64,000 nt of DNA from Sphingobacterium corticibacterium (GTDB taxonomy: Bacteria > Bacteroidota > Bacteroidia > Sphingobacteriales > Sphingobacteriaceae), in assembly GCF_004208525.1 (NCBI RefSeq), contig NZ_SGIT01000001.1, forward strand, positions 1 to 64,000, given 5' to 3'. Every line of letters begins with the position of its first letter. Within the stretch, counting starts at the first letter, position 1. This document shows, one piece after another, positions 35,773 through 44,056 of this stretch. The notes below the pieces were generated by a model. The model had not been told where the DNA came from, searched no databases, and worked only from the letters and a program-made list of their open reading frames with translations. A program made the position numbers and the translations under genes.

Positions 35773-37506
35773 TTATATCGATAACCAAAGATTCCCCAAT
35801 TCCTTCTCTGCCCCGGTAGCATCCAGCTTTTCTCGAATAGACCACTGCTGTTTGATAGAGCGGCGAAGAGGTGCATGGATGGTACGTACCAATCCATCTC
35901 GGGAAACCAACACATCAACAATTTCATCTATTTGACCATGTTGCAGTATAAACTCCAGTTCTTTACCTCCCACATCGAGTCTGTTGCCATTGATGGCAAT
36001 AAGTTCGTCTTCAACATTTAACCCTGCGTCCCAAGCGCTTGAGCTACGTTCTACATGCTTTATAAATATCCGTCCGTCTTGGTTCGCTATTTTAATTCCC
36101 AAAGTTAGTTCCTGTCTGCCACGGTTTAAGTCGATTAATTCGTATCCTACACGATTGAAATATGTATTATAATCAAGTTCTTGGATGCTATGTGCGGCAT
36201 AAAAGATCTTAGAAAGATCTACACCTGTTACGGTTTCCGCCAATGTTTGAAATTCTTTTTCTTCGAAGCCTCGATTTTCTTTTTTGTAGAAAGTTTGGTA
36301 AGCCGCTCGAAGCACATTATCCAACCGCTTTGTTCCTTGTGTCTCCGTTAGAATATGAAGATCCAGTGCGACGGCGAGCATAGCCCCTTTATTATAGTAG
36401 GATATACTTGTGTTCGCAGAATTTTCATCCGGTCTATAGTGCTTTATCCATGCATCAAAACTAGCTAAAGCCGCGGATTGTATACGGTGCCCCGGCCGAT
36501 TATACACTTGGTTGAAATCGTTGACAAGCATATCGAGGTATTCTTGTACGGAAAAGAAACCACATCGCCGGATGATGAGATTATCGTAATATGACGTGAA
36601 GCCCTCCATTATCCACAAACCTGTCGTGTAATTTTCCTCATCGTAGTTGAAGGGGCCGAGTTCTTTCGGGCGAAGTCTTTTTACATTCCAAAGATGGAAG
36701 TATTCGTGCGCCACAAGACCTAGGAAGTTTTTATAAGCACTTGGCGTTTGATATGCATTTCGGCTAGCACCCAACACCGTAGAGTTGAGGTGCTCAAGTC
36801 CGCCACCCCCTGTTTGATAGTTGTGGGTAATGAAAACATAATTTGTATTTGGGTTTTCTCCCCATATTACGGTCTCTTCTTCTACGATCTTTGTTATGTC
36901 AGACGTAAGTTGCTGCTTGTCGTAATTCCCGCCGCCTACCATCGCAAACTCATGTTGTACACCTGCTGCTTCAAAATGCCATATATCTTGGCTCCCGATT
37001 TCTAACGGAGCATCATACAGTATGTCGAAATCTTCTGCATAAAAAGTGTGTTCACCTTTAGATGCTTTCGGCAAACCTGTTGAAATATGAGTCCATTTTT
37101 TGGGAAGTACAACCTGTACGGTGCAAGATAGATCGATACGGTTCTTTATATACATGAAGGTGGCCGCCGGACTAATAAATGCGCGGTCAACATTGATCAT
37201 ATTTGTTCTCACCGATGTTTCGAAGCCATATACCCTATACCGTATTTTAGTATGTTGGCGTGGATTTTCTATACGCCACGTATTTTTAGAAATCTTCGCA
37301 CAATGGATACGGTCTGTTCCACCAAAAGCTTCGACAAGCTCCACATGACGTTCATATTCGCGAATTAAATAAGAACCTGGCGTCCACACAGGCATAGCGA
37401 CGTCCAAGGGGGGGGCGGTAAAATTGGTAATGTCCATCTCTATTTCGACATAATGCGCTTGAGGTTCCGTAAATGAGATCGTAAAGTGTATGTGGGGTTC
37501 TGACAT
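35773..37506 (-). CDS. M61-family glycyl aminopeptidase-like protein with PDZ domain
   Basis: 577 residues. The N-terminal beta domain (~1-170) is followed by the metallopeptidase domain with the zinc motif H267-E268-YF-H271 (VAHEYFHLWNVKRLRP) and the downstream glutamate in IMEGFTSYYDNLI. A PDZ domain is at ~475-555 (RSSSAWDAGLNVEDELIAIN). This is the architecture of M61 glycyl aminopeptidases. No signal peptide is seen, so probably cytoplasmic. It has its own promoter (37525-37555). Confidence 0.9.
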   Translation of the reverse strand: MSEPHIHFTISFTEPQAHYVEIEMDITNFTAPPLDVAMPVWTPGSYLIREYERHVELVEAFGGTDRIHCAKISKNTWRIENPRQHTKIRYRVYGFETSVRTNMINVDRAFISPAATFMYIKNRIDLSCTVQVVLPKKWTHISTGLPKASKGEHTFYAEDFDILYDAPLEIGSQDIWHFEAAGVQHEFAMVGGGNYDKQQLTSDITKIVEEETVIWGENPNTNYVFITHNYQTGGGGLEHLNSTVLGASRNAYQTPSAYKNFLGLVAHEYFHLWNVKRLRPKELGPFNYDEENYTTGLWIMEGFTSYYDNLIIRRCGFFSVQEYLDMLVNDFNQVYNRPGHRIQSAALASFDAWIKHYRPDENSANTSISYYNKGAMLAVALDLHILTETQGTKRLDNVLRAAYQTFYKKENRGFEEKEFQTLAETVTGVDLSKIFYAAHSIQELDYNTYFNRVGYELIDLNRGRQELTLGIKIANQDGRIFIKHVERSSSAWDAGLNVEDELIAINGNRLDVGGKELEFILQHGQIDEIVDVLVSRDGLVRTIHAPLRRSIKQQWSIREKLDATGAEKELGNLWLSI

Positions 37507-37524
37507 ATCTTGCTGATTTTATCA

Positions 37525-37555
37525 CAAAGCTACACAGATGGAAGCAAGCTTCAAA
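37525..37555 (-). promoter_or_regulatory. Complete promoter of the M61 peptidase gene
   Basis: On the minus strand: TTTG (37555-37552), 19-bp spacer, TAGCTTTG (37532-37525). Predicted start near 37519 with a ~13-nt leader. Confidence 0.75.
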
Positions 37556-37579
37556 AGTATTTTATCCACGAAAAATTGT

Positions 37580-37587
37580 TATCTTTG
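37580..37587 (+). promoter_or_regulatory. -7 element (TATCTTTG) of the first BadF-type kinase gene
   Basis: A full TAnnTTTG match 31 bp before ATG 37618, divergent from the M61 promoter. The -33 region has only TTTT. Confidence 0.55.
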
Positions 37588-37617
37588 GAATGCACAATAT
37601 AAATTTAAACATCATAT

Positions 37618-38481
37618 ATGATTTTAGTTGCAGATAGTGGTTCTTCCAGTTCTGATTGGATGCTTAATTTGCCAGATAGCGCCCCTTTATCTTTTCGTAC
37701 AAAAGGATTAAATCCATTTTTTGTAAATGAGAAAGAAATTGCCCGTGTGATGCAGGAAGTACCGGAGATATTGCCCTACGCTAGCGAGATTCATGAAGTT
37801 TATTTTTTTGGGGCGGGATGTGTTACACCGGATAGACGAGAGATCGTTTCCAATGCGCTTACAGAAATTTTTCCAACGGCGTTCATTTCCGTTGAAAGTG
37901 ATATGCTAGGATGTGCCTATGCGACATGTGGGCATGATAAGGGATATATTTGTACAATAGGCACCGGGTCGGATATAGGTTATTACGATGGTGTAGAGTT
38001 GCACCCAAGTGTACATGGCGTAGGATATGTATTGGGGGATGAAGGCTCGGGGGCTTGGTTTGGGAGACGGTTGATTATTGACTTTTTGTATGAGAAGATG
38101 CCAAAAGACCTTCACAAAAAATTTGTAGATAAATATCGAGTTAATAAAGACGTTGTAATTAGAAATGTGTACCAAAAGGATCGTCCGAATGCTTATCTAG
38201 CATCTTTTGCAGAATTCATGGCTGAAAATAGGTTACATCCTTATATTGATACGTTGTTAAAAAACGGATTTGACGAATTTATTCGTACACATGTAATTAC
38301 CTATCCGGACTTTTGGGAGTATAAAGTCAACTTTGTCGGGAGGATTGCTTACCATTTTGATCTGCAATTGCGGGAGGTATGTTCGGTATTGGGTGTTCGT
38401 GTCGGATCGATTTTAAGCAATCCGATAGAACAATTATTCCATTTCGTTGTTGACAGAGAAACGAAATTGATTCTTAAGTGA
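37618..38481 (+). CDS. BadF/BadG-family ATPase, probable N-acetylglucosamine-type sugar kinase (copy 1)
   Basis: 287 residues. ASKHA-fold motifs: N-terminal phosphate-1 loop VADSGSSSSDWML, the CTIGTGSDIGYYDG phosphate-2 region and VGYVLGDEGSGAWFGR, the last typical of GlcNAc kinase-like BadF/BadG members. Family members phosphorylate amino sugars such as GlcNAc, or act in other ATP-dependent roles; substrate is not decided by sequence. Cytoplasmic. A paralogue of the same length (287 residues) is at 42597-43460. It could share a transcript with the glutathione peroxidase gene 36 bp downstream. Confidence 0.82.
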   Translation: MILVADSGSSSSDWMLNLPDSAPLSFRTKGLNPFFVNEKEIARVMQEVPEILPYASEIHEVYFFGAGCVTPDRREIVSNALTEIFPTAFISVESDMLGCAYATCGHDKGYICTIGTGSDIGYYDGVELHPSVHGVGYVLGDEGSGAWFGRRLIIDFLYEKMPKDLHKKFVDKYRVNKDVVIRNVYQKDRPNAYLASFAEFMAENRLHPYIDTLLKNGFDEFIRTHVITYPDFWEYKVNFVGRIAYHFDLQLREVCSVLGVRVGSILSNPIEQLFHFVVDRETKLILK

Positions 38482-38517
38482 TGCGTGAAGAGTAAATAAA
38501 CGATAATACCTTTACAG

Positions 38518-39033
38518 ATGAAAATAATAGCGAGTATAATGTTGTTGGCTACTATGCTGTCGCCAGCAACATCGATTTACGATTTTAGTTTTACATCTAT
38601 CGATGGCAAAGCGGTGAATATGTCGGATTTTAGAGGTAAAAGTATCTTGATTGTCAATACCGCCTCAAAATGTGGCTTCACTAAGCAATATAAAGATTTG
38701 CAAGCTTTGCACGAACAGTATGGTGATGATTTGGTCGTCATAGGTTTTCCATCCGATAACTTTGGAGGGCAGGAACTTGATAATAACGTGGAAATTCAAA
38801 ATTTCTGTGAACGAAATTATGGTGTCACTTTTTTACTATCTGAAAAAATTGATGTAAAGGGAGATAATATCAATCCACTGTTTAAGTTTTTGACTACACA
38901 GGAAAATAATGATTTTACAGGAGATATCAACTGGAACTTTGAGAAGTTTTTAATCAATAAAGATGGAAAGCTGATACATCGTTATCGTTCCCGTATAAAT
39001 CCGCTGGATAAAGCAATTGTTAGCAACTTATAG
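38518..39033 (+). CDS. Glutathione peroxidase-family thiol peroxidase, exported
   Basis: 171 residues with an N-terminal signal-like segment (~1-19). Catalytic residues are present: C52 (NTASKCGFT), Q85 (NFGGQE) and W139 (NWNFEKFL). Cys in place of selenocysteine is usual in bacteria, and such enzymes generally use thioredoxin rather than glutathione. It reduces peroxides, here presumably in the periplasm. The last 6 bp of the gene overlap the end of the convergent thymidine kinase gene. Confidence 0.9.
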   Translation: MKIIASIMLLATMLSPATSIYDFSFTSIDGKAVNMSDFRGKSILIVNTASKCGFTKQYKDLQALHEQYGDDLVVIGFPSDNFGGQELDNNVEIQNFCERNYGVTFLLSEKIDVKGDNINPLFKFLTTQENNDFTGDINWNFEKFLINKDGKLIHRYRSRINPLDKAIVSNL

Positions 39034-39618
39034 CTTGTCGTCTGATAAACCAAAATAGCAAGCGCGACAGCGGGGTTCATAGCTGTTTTTCTCTCCCAAG
39101 AGGATACGATTCTCACTCGCAGCTATTCGGTAAGAATAGACCGCGGGTGCACCGCATTGAACACAGACAGCGTGCACTTTCGTTACATGTTCTGCTATGG
39201 CCATAAGAGCGGGAATCGGTCCAAAAGGAAGACCTTTGTAGTCCATATCCAAACCTGCGACTATGACACGGACACCTTTGTTGGCTAGCTGTACACATAC
39301 ATGAGGAAGTTCATCATCGAAAAATTGTGCTTCATCAATACCCACTACTTTAGTTTCCGTACCCAATAATAAAATCGCCGAGGAATGTGCTATTGGTGTA
39401 CTAGGAATACTATTGCTATCGTGCGATACAATGGCATGATCAGCATAGCGAATGTCCATAGCCGGTTTAAAAATCTCTACAGGTAATTTTGCAAATTGTG
39501 CTCTTTTCATCCGTCGGATAAGCTCTTCGGTTTTGCCGGAAAACATCGAGCCGCAAATCACTTCGATACTACCTACCTGCCGATTTTTTTGAATAAAACT
39601 ATGTTCCGAAAACAGCAT
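39028..39618 (-). CDS. tdk: Thymidine kinase
   Basis: 196 residues. Walker A GSMFSGKT (23-30), the DEAQFF segment of type II thymidine kinases and two Cys pairs (CVQC, CRAC) of the zinc lasso in the C-terminal part. It phosphorylates thymidine to dTMP with ATP in the salvage pathway. Length is typical. It converges with the glutathione peroxidase gene with a 6-bp overlap of coding ends, so there is no terminator between them. Confidence 0.95.
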   Translation of the reverse strand: MLFSEHSFIQKNRQVGSIEVICGSMFSGKTEELIRRMKRAQFAKLPVEIFKPAMDIRYADHAIVSHDSNSIPSTPIAHSSAILLLGTETKVVGIDEAQFFDDELPHVCVQLANKGVRVIVAGLDMDYKGLPFGPIPALMAIAEHVTKVHAVCVQCGAPAVYSYRIAASENRILLGEKNSYEPRCRACYFGLSDDKL

Positions 39619-39845
39619 AGGATTCTTTAAATTATTTTTCCGTATAATCTGCGCTAATATCGAAATTATTTCATTAAATTTCCTCTATTAAATGCAGCCA
39701 ATGGCTGAGGAGAACCGAGCTTGCGAGTTCACCGAAGGTAATTACAAAAGTTCATTTTATATGCTACGCAATTATATTGCATATAAAAGTGAATTACTCA
39801 TGATATTTTATATTATAGGAATTCGTGAATGCAGCGCATTTTATG

Positions 39846-39853
39846 TAAGTTTG
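39846..39853 (+). promoter_or_regulatory. -7 element (TAAGTTTG) of the 326-residue unknown gene
   Basis: A full TAnnTTTG match 28 bp before ATG 39882. The -33 is a partial match (TTCG at ~39822). The remaining gap 39619-39845 shows nothing else clear. Confidence 0.5.
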
Positions 39854-39881
39854 AGTATTCTATATCAAAACGAGATATCTA

Positions 39882-40862
39882 ATGGCGTATACAAAGGAAT
39901 CCATATTTTCAAAAATAGGTGAGTTGTTAATGGAGATTAGCGATGATTACACAACATTATCCGATAAAAATATAGCAGCATCAGATGGAGCATTGTTGTT
40001 ATTGGAGGCAAAGGCTAGATTTTTAACTAGTCATATTGAGGTACTGCAAAAATTAACCGTACCACAAAGAGAATATACACCAATACAAGTAGAAGAAGGA
40101 TTTGACCCATCTGTAGCCTCAGCGGGAGAAATAGATACGCAACCTGTTTACAGTGAGCTTCAGGAAGTGGCACAGACAGAAGAACAACAACCAGAAGAAT
40201 CTGATGTAGTGGATGGGGAACGAGTGGAACAAAAACAGATGGAGGTACCTTCATTGGTAGAAAACCCGACGGATATTGCCGCCGATGAAGAGGAACCTTT
40301 AGCTCCATCTATACAGTCTACACCTATTGAAAAAGGGGAACAACCTAATCAGGTAGTAGAGGATTCGAAGCGTACCATGCCAGAAGAAATTGAGTTTCAA
40401 CATAAGCTTGTGGAAGATTCAGAGACGGAGCGGGTGGTCAACGAGATTGTAGAAGAATCTAAGGAGATTATATTGGAGCAAAGTCAAAGTATACCGGCGG
40501 TGGAGGAAGAGAAACCAACACGTCCGTTGACACTGAATGAAATTCTTCAACAGCAGCGTAAAGCGGGGACACATAGCACTCCAGCATCCTTATTCTCCAC
40601 GCCAACAGGAGCGGAGAAAGATAGGATAGTAGATCTCAAATCTTCCATCAATTTAAACGATAAGCTCTTATTTATTAAAGATCTATTTAATGGGTATTCC
40701 TTGGCATATAGTGAAGCAATTGAGCTTTTGAACCGCTATGTGACGTTTGCGGAAGCAGATGCTTTTCTACAGACGAATTATGCCTTGAAAAATAATTGGG
40801 CAGAAAAACCACAAACAGTAGAGAAGCTTTACGCCATTTTGCGGAAGAAATTTATGTTATAA
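39882..40862 (+). CDS. Conserved-looking protein of unknown function with acidic linker
   Basis: 326 residues, no signal peptide or membrane helix. Three parts: an N-terminal helical region (~1-65, MEISDDYTTLSDKNIAASDG), a long acidic, Glu/Gln/Pro-rich linker (~66-235), and a C-terminal helical region (~245-326) with LNDKLLFIKDLFNGYSLAYS and AEADAFLQTNYALKNNW. The two ordered ends with a variable linker suggest a scaffold or adaptor. I do not recognise a named family; similar genes of unknown function occur in Sphingobacteriaceae as far as I recall. Followed by a strong terminator. Confidence 0.75.
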   Translation: MAYTKESIFSKIGELLMEISDDYTTLSDKNIAASDGALLLLEAKARFLTSHIEVLQKLTVPQREYTPIQVEEGFDPSVASAGEIDTQPVYSELQEVAQTEEQQPEESDVVDGERVEQKQMEVPSLVENPTDIAADEEEPLAPSIQSTPIEKGEQPNQVVEDSKRTMPEEIEFQHKLVEDSETERVVNEIVEESKEIILEQSQSIPAVEEEKPTRPLTLNEILQQQRKAGTHSTPASLFSTPTGAEKDRIVDLKSSINLNDKLLFIKDLFNGYSLAYSEAIELLNRYVTFAEADAFLQTNYALKNNWAEKPQTVEKLYAILRKKFML

Positions 40863-40887
40863 AAAACGGGCATGTCGCCCGTTTTTT
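40861..40887. terminator. Bidirectional rho-independent terminator
   Basis: 11-bp stem aaaaaacgggc / gcccgtttttt, loop atgtc; T-run on both strands. It overlaps the stop codons of both convergent genes (40860-40862 and 40886-40888). Confidence 0.9.
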
Positions 40888-41383
40888 ATGCAATATCAAA
40901 CTGAACCCAATCGGTTCCTTTTCGGCCGTAAATAAAATATTTCGGTTGTATAATTTCTGCACATATTTCTATGTCATGTAGAAAATCGATACGCTCCATT
41001 CCAAAATTTCTTTTTTGAATAATATAGATATTATTTGATTGTACGGCGTCTGTCCTACTTAATATTTCATCTTGAAGAAGGGTCGGAACATCGGTGTAAA
41101 GTTTGTCGTTTTCCTGAACAATGAATAACAGTGATGGATTATCATATTTCTCCGTAAGCAGTTTTCCACCGGCAATGGCTACACTATCCGTAAGCTGTTC
41201 ATTAAATAACGGTTGAAAGCCTGTTTGCTGTGTTAATATAAGTGCCGATGGGCGTTGATCTTCGGAAATGAATTTGAGTTTATGTATAAGGATATTGACC
41301 TCTTCCTCCAAATGATCAGCCATATGAGGTGCAGTTTGTTGTATGTTTTGGAGTAATGAAATATAAAAATTAAGATTTTGCAT
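40886..41383 (-). CDS. Cytoplasmic protein of unknown function
   Basis: 165 residues with mixed alpha/beta predicted pattern; no signal peptide, membrane helix, or catalytic motif that I recognise. The middle (SALILTQQTGFQPLFNEQLT) and IQENDKLY-like strands vaguely recall helical-backbone metal receptors (BtuF-like), but far too weak to use. It is divergent from ybaB with a 133-bp gap. Base composition is like its neighbours. Real-gene status rests on length, a terminator right at its stop and coding-like composition. Confidence 0.65.
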   Translation of the reverse strand: MQNLNFYISLLQNIQQTAPHMADHLEEEVNILIHKLKFISEDQRPSALILTQQTGFQPLFNEQLTDSVAIAGGKLLTEKYDNPSLLFIVQENDKLYTDVPTLLQDEILSRTDAVQSNNIYIIQKRNFGMERIDFLHDIEICAEIIQPKYFIYGRKGTDWVQFDIA

Positions 41384-41516
41384 GTACGTTACGCTTGTTA
41401 AGTTGCGACAAATTTAAGGAAGGCAACGTAAAGAACCTAATGTGTATTGTTGATATAGGAATATTGTCCTTATGCTATGGATTTTGTAAATTGCAGCATA
41501 AAACGAGGGATATATT

Positions 41517-41837
41517 ATGTTTGATAAGTTGTTTCAAGCGCAGCAAAAAGCGGAAGAAGTAAAAAAGCGTTTAGATAGTATTTCTGTTTTCGGTGAAACA
41601 GAAGGTGGTAAAGTGAGAGTCGTGGCTTCGGCTAGTAAAGAAATAAGAGAAGTTGTGATTGATGGCGAATTTCTTAAGCAGCTCGATGATAAAGAAGAGT
41701 TGGAAGAGTTGCTGGTCGTCGCACTGAACAAGGCTTTGCAGCAGGCAGAAGACGTAAGCCAAGTAGAGATGCAGGCGGTATCGCAAGATTTACTCGGAGG
41801 TCTTGGTAACTTGGGGAATTTATTTGGTAATAAATAG
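41517..41837 (+). CDS. ybaB: YbaB/EbfC-family nucleoid-associated protein
   Basis: 106 residues. Typical YbaB layout: N-terminal helix (MFDKLFQAQQKAEEVKKRLD), a three-stranded sheet with GEFLKQLDDKEELEELLVVA, and a C-terminal helix then GLGNLGNLFGNK. Dimers bind DNA and help organise the nucleoid; in other bacteria the gene is often with dnaX and recR, which are not here. Lies 29 bp upstream of the UPF0173 hydrolase gene and may be cotranscribed with it. Confidence 0.9.
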   Translation: MFDKLFQAQQKAEEVKKRLDSISVFGETEGGKVRVVASASKEIREVVIDGEFLKQLDDKEELEELLVVALNKALQQAEDVSQVEMQAVSQDLLGGLGNLGNLFGNK

Positions 41838-41866
41838 TATTTAGTAATATTTAAAAATCTAAAGAG

Positions 41867-42550
41867 ATGGAAGTTATTTATTACGGACAATCGTGTGTAG
41901 CGTTTGATTTTAATGGTCGTCACGTTTTAATAGATCCCTTTATTACGTATAATCCGTTGGCAAAAGATATTGACGTCAATGTTTTAAAACCTGATTACAT
42001 TTTTTTAACGCATTGCCACGAAGATCATGTTGCTGATATGAAAAATATTCAGTCGAATAGTGGTGCTACGGTGGCGGCTGTAGTAGAAACAGCAGCATGG
42101 GTAAGAAAGCAGGGAGTGCCAGATGATAAGGTTATTGAATATAATTTTGGCGGTACACTTTCTTTACCTTTTGGAAAGGTAAAAATGGTTTACGCATTGC
42201 ACACCAACAGTACACCCGAGGGCGATTATGCAGGAGTGCCTGTAGGATACGTGTTTTTTGTAGGTAATAAAAAAATTTACTTTGCAGGAGATACAGCGCT
42301 GACGTTGGAGATGAAACTATTAGAAGATCTACAATTGGATTGGGCATTTTTGCCAATCGGCGGTCATTATACAATGGATGTTGACGATGCTATTAAAGCG
42401 GCAAAATTTGTAAACTGTAAAAATATTATCGGAATTCATTATGATACCTTTCCGCCAATTCGTATCGATACGGAAGAGGCGAAGCAGAAATTTGAAGCAA
42501 ATGGATTACGCTTGTTTCTACCGAAAATTGGTGAATCGGTAGTATTATAA
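41867..42550 (+). CDS. UPF0173-family metal-dependent hydrolase (metallo-beta-lactamase fold)
   Basis: 227 residues. Metal motif H49-C-H51-E-D53-H54 (FLTHCHEDHVAD), further ligands in YALHTNS, FAGDTAL and a C-terminal IGIHYDTFP. These are the features of the YtkL/UPF0173 branch of the metallo-beta-lactamase superfamily; the natural substrate is unknown. Cytoplasmic. It ends just before a 13-bp hairpin shared with the convergent kinase gene. Confidence 0.9.
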   Translation: MEVIYYGQSCVAFDFNGRHVLIDPFITYNPLAKDIDVNVLKPDYIFLTHCHEDHVADMKNIQSNSGATVAAVVETAAWVRKQGVPDDKVIEYNFGGTLSLPFGKVKMVYALHTNSTPEGDYAGVPVGYVFFVGNKKIYFAGDTALTLEMKLLEDLQLDWAFLPIGGHYTMDVDDAIKAAKFVNCKNIIGIHYDTFPPIRIDTEEAKQKFEANGLRLFLPKIGESVVL

Positions 42551-42553
42551 ATA

Positions 42554-42585
42554 GTAACGGCGGAATGCATGTATTCCGCCGTTAC
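42554..42585. terminator. Strong hairpin between convergent genes
   Basis: Perfect 13-bp stem gtaacggcggaat / attccgccgttac with a 6-nt loop (gcatgt). T-runs are weak, but the place, 3 bp after one stop codon and 11 bp before the other, supports a bidirectional terminator. Confidence 0.75.
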
Positions 42586-42596
42586 CAAAATATTTC

Positions 42597-43460
42597 TCAA
42601 TTTGGATTCTTCGCTGATCTATCGATGTGGTAAACGACCAGATCATCTATTGGCGAACGTATGATCTTACCTACTTCCATTTCATAGCGTTTAGCTGTTT
42701 CTTCTAAAACATTACGGAAATTATAGGCTACAGAACCGATACAGTTAAATGTATGTTTCTGGTAATCAGGATATTTGCTTACTAAATTCTTGAAAAAAGT
42801 GTCAAATGCCTCTTCTACTATGCCACGTGTATACTCTATATTGACGTTGTTATCATATACAAATTTGCTGAAACTGGCACAGAACCGGTTTGCCAGAGGT
42901 TTTGTATAAACATTATCCATGATTTCATCCGGAGTTAGTTTATATGTTTCGAAAAACAATTTTTCAACTGCTTCTGGCATTAGTCCTCGGATATAATCCG
43001 TTAACAGTTTCTTTCCAATGTAACTTCCGCTCCCTTCATCTCCTAATATATACGCGGCGGAATCAATGTTGTGTGTTATTTTCTCCCCATCATATACACA
43101 CGTATTTGTTCCTGTGCCCAAAATTGCGGCGAAACCAGGTTGATCTGCCAATAACGCGCGTGCGGCGGCCAGCAAGTCATGGCCGATTTCTACTTTGGCA
43201 TTAGGGAATACCTTTTGCATAGCCATTTCTACGATTTCCGCTTTCTCTTCGTTATGTACACCTGCTCCGTAATAATTTACTTCGGTAATTTTTTCCAAAG
43301 GCAAATCACTGGGCAGCCCCTTTTTTAACGAGTTAACAATATATTCACTGTCGACAAAATAGGGGTTGTAACCCTCTGTGTTGAAGTATATCTTTTTGTT
43401 TGAGTCATCTAACAAACACCAGTTTGTTTTTGTCGATCCTCCGTCCGCAATGATTATCAT
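42597..43460 (-). CDS. BadF/BadG-family ATPase, probable N-acetylglucosamine-type sugar kinase (copy 2)
   Basis: 287 residues. Motifs match copy 1: IADGGSTKTNWCLLDD at the N-terminus, ILGTGTNTCVYDG and AAYILGDEGSGSYIGKKL. The phosphate-1 loop DGGSTKT is the more canonical version (copy 1 has DSGSSSS). Likely an amino-sugar kinase of the GlcNAc kinase-like group; a role in peptidoglycan or glycan sugar recycling is inferred only. Located at 5' end of a 596-bp gap, divergent from rho. Confidence 0.85.
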   Translation of the reverse strand: MIIIADGGSTKTNWCLLDDSNKKIYFNTEGYNPYFVDSEYIVNSLKKGLPSDLPLEKITEVNYYGAGVHNEEKAEIVEMAMQKVFPNAKVEIGHDLLAAARALLADQPGFAAILGTGTNTCVYDGEKITHNIDSAAYILGDEGSGSYIGKKLLTDYIRGLMPEAVEKLFFETYKLTPDEIMDNVYTKPLANRFCASFSKFVYDNNVNIEYTRGIVEEAFDTFFKNLVSKYPDYQKHTFNCIGSVAYNFRNVLEETAKRYEMEVGKIIRSPIDDLVVYHIDRSAKNPN

Positions 43461-43837
43461 TATAGATTTGGTTTTATTGTGTTATGTTTTTGTTGCTAAT
43501 TTAATTTTCTACTAATGCTTGCCCGAAAATACGTGTTTCTGTTTAAAAACAAGAATTTTAAATAGTAAAAAAATAAACCAATCAAAAAACGGAATGCTTT
43601 TTTTTGATAAAAAAGCTATTTAATGTGCTGTTAAGGCCGTTTTGTTCTGTTTTAACTTTTTTTGATGCTTAGTGTATTTTGTACAATATGTTTCGTGTAA
43701 TTTGGGGGAATATCGTTTTCATTTAGCCGCTTAAAACAATTTTGGATTACGAACGTTATAGTAAGGATTGTTCGGGAATTATGGTATCCCAGTTCGATAG
43801 GGACAGATGGTTTCAAAAAAATATTTTACAAATTTTA
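43461..43837. other. Gene-free stretch between the kinase and the rho promoter
   Basis: AT-rich DNA with short A and T runs, no coding frame of note and no tRNA or obvious riboswitch. I see nothing certain besides the room for the promoter of the divergent kinase gene. Confidence 0.6.
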
Positions 43838-43867
43838 TTTGAATATACAAATGTTATGTTATTTTTG
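43838..43867 (+). promoter_or_regulatory. Promoter of rho with a long leader
   Basis: TTTG (43838-43841), 18-bp spacer, TATTTTTG (43860-43867). Predicted start near 43873, giving a ~184-nt untranslated leader before ATG 44057. The leader holds a small inverted repeat ACTAAAT-TTA-ATTTAGT (43914-43930). A long leader fits autogenous control, known for E. coli rho, but that is inferred here. Confidence 0.65.
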
Positions 43868-44056
43868 TGCCAATTCTCAGATTTATCCTAGAGAGGGTTG
43901 AATAGCATGTGTTACTAAATTTAATTTAGTAGAACAGTTATGGTGTCTCTGTCATATTTTTAGCACATCTAGAAAAATAATGGAATAGCATTTGCTAAAA
44001 ATATAATTTGGATGAATTCAAAAAAGTAAAATCCTATATCTCATAGTAAAAAGTTA

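Noticed and set aside
39692..39922. 76-codon frame between tdk and the 326-residue unknown gene
   Set aside because: It runs over the predicted promoter and start of the real gene, in another frame, and its composition is not coding-like.
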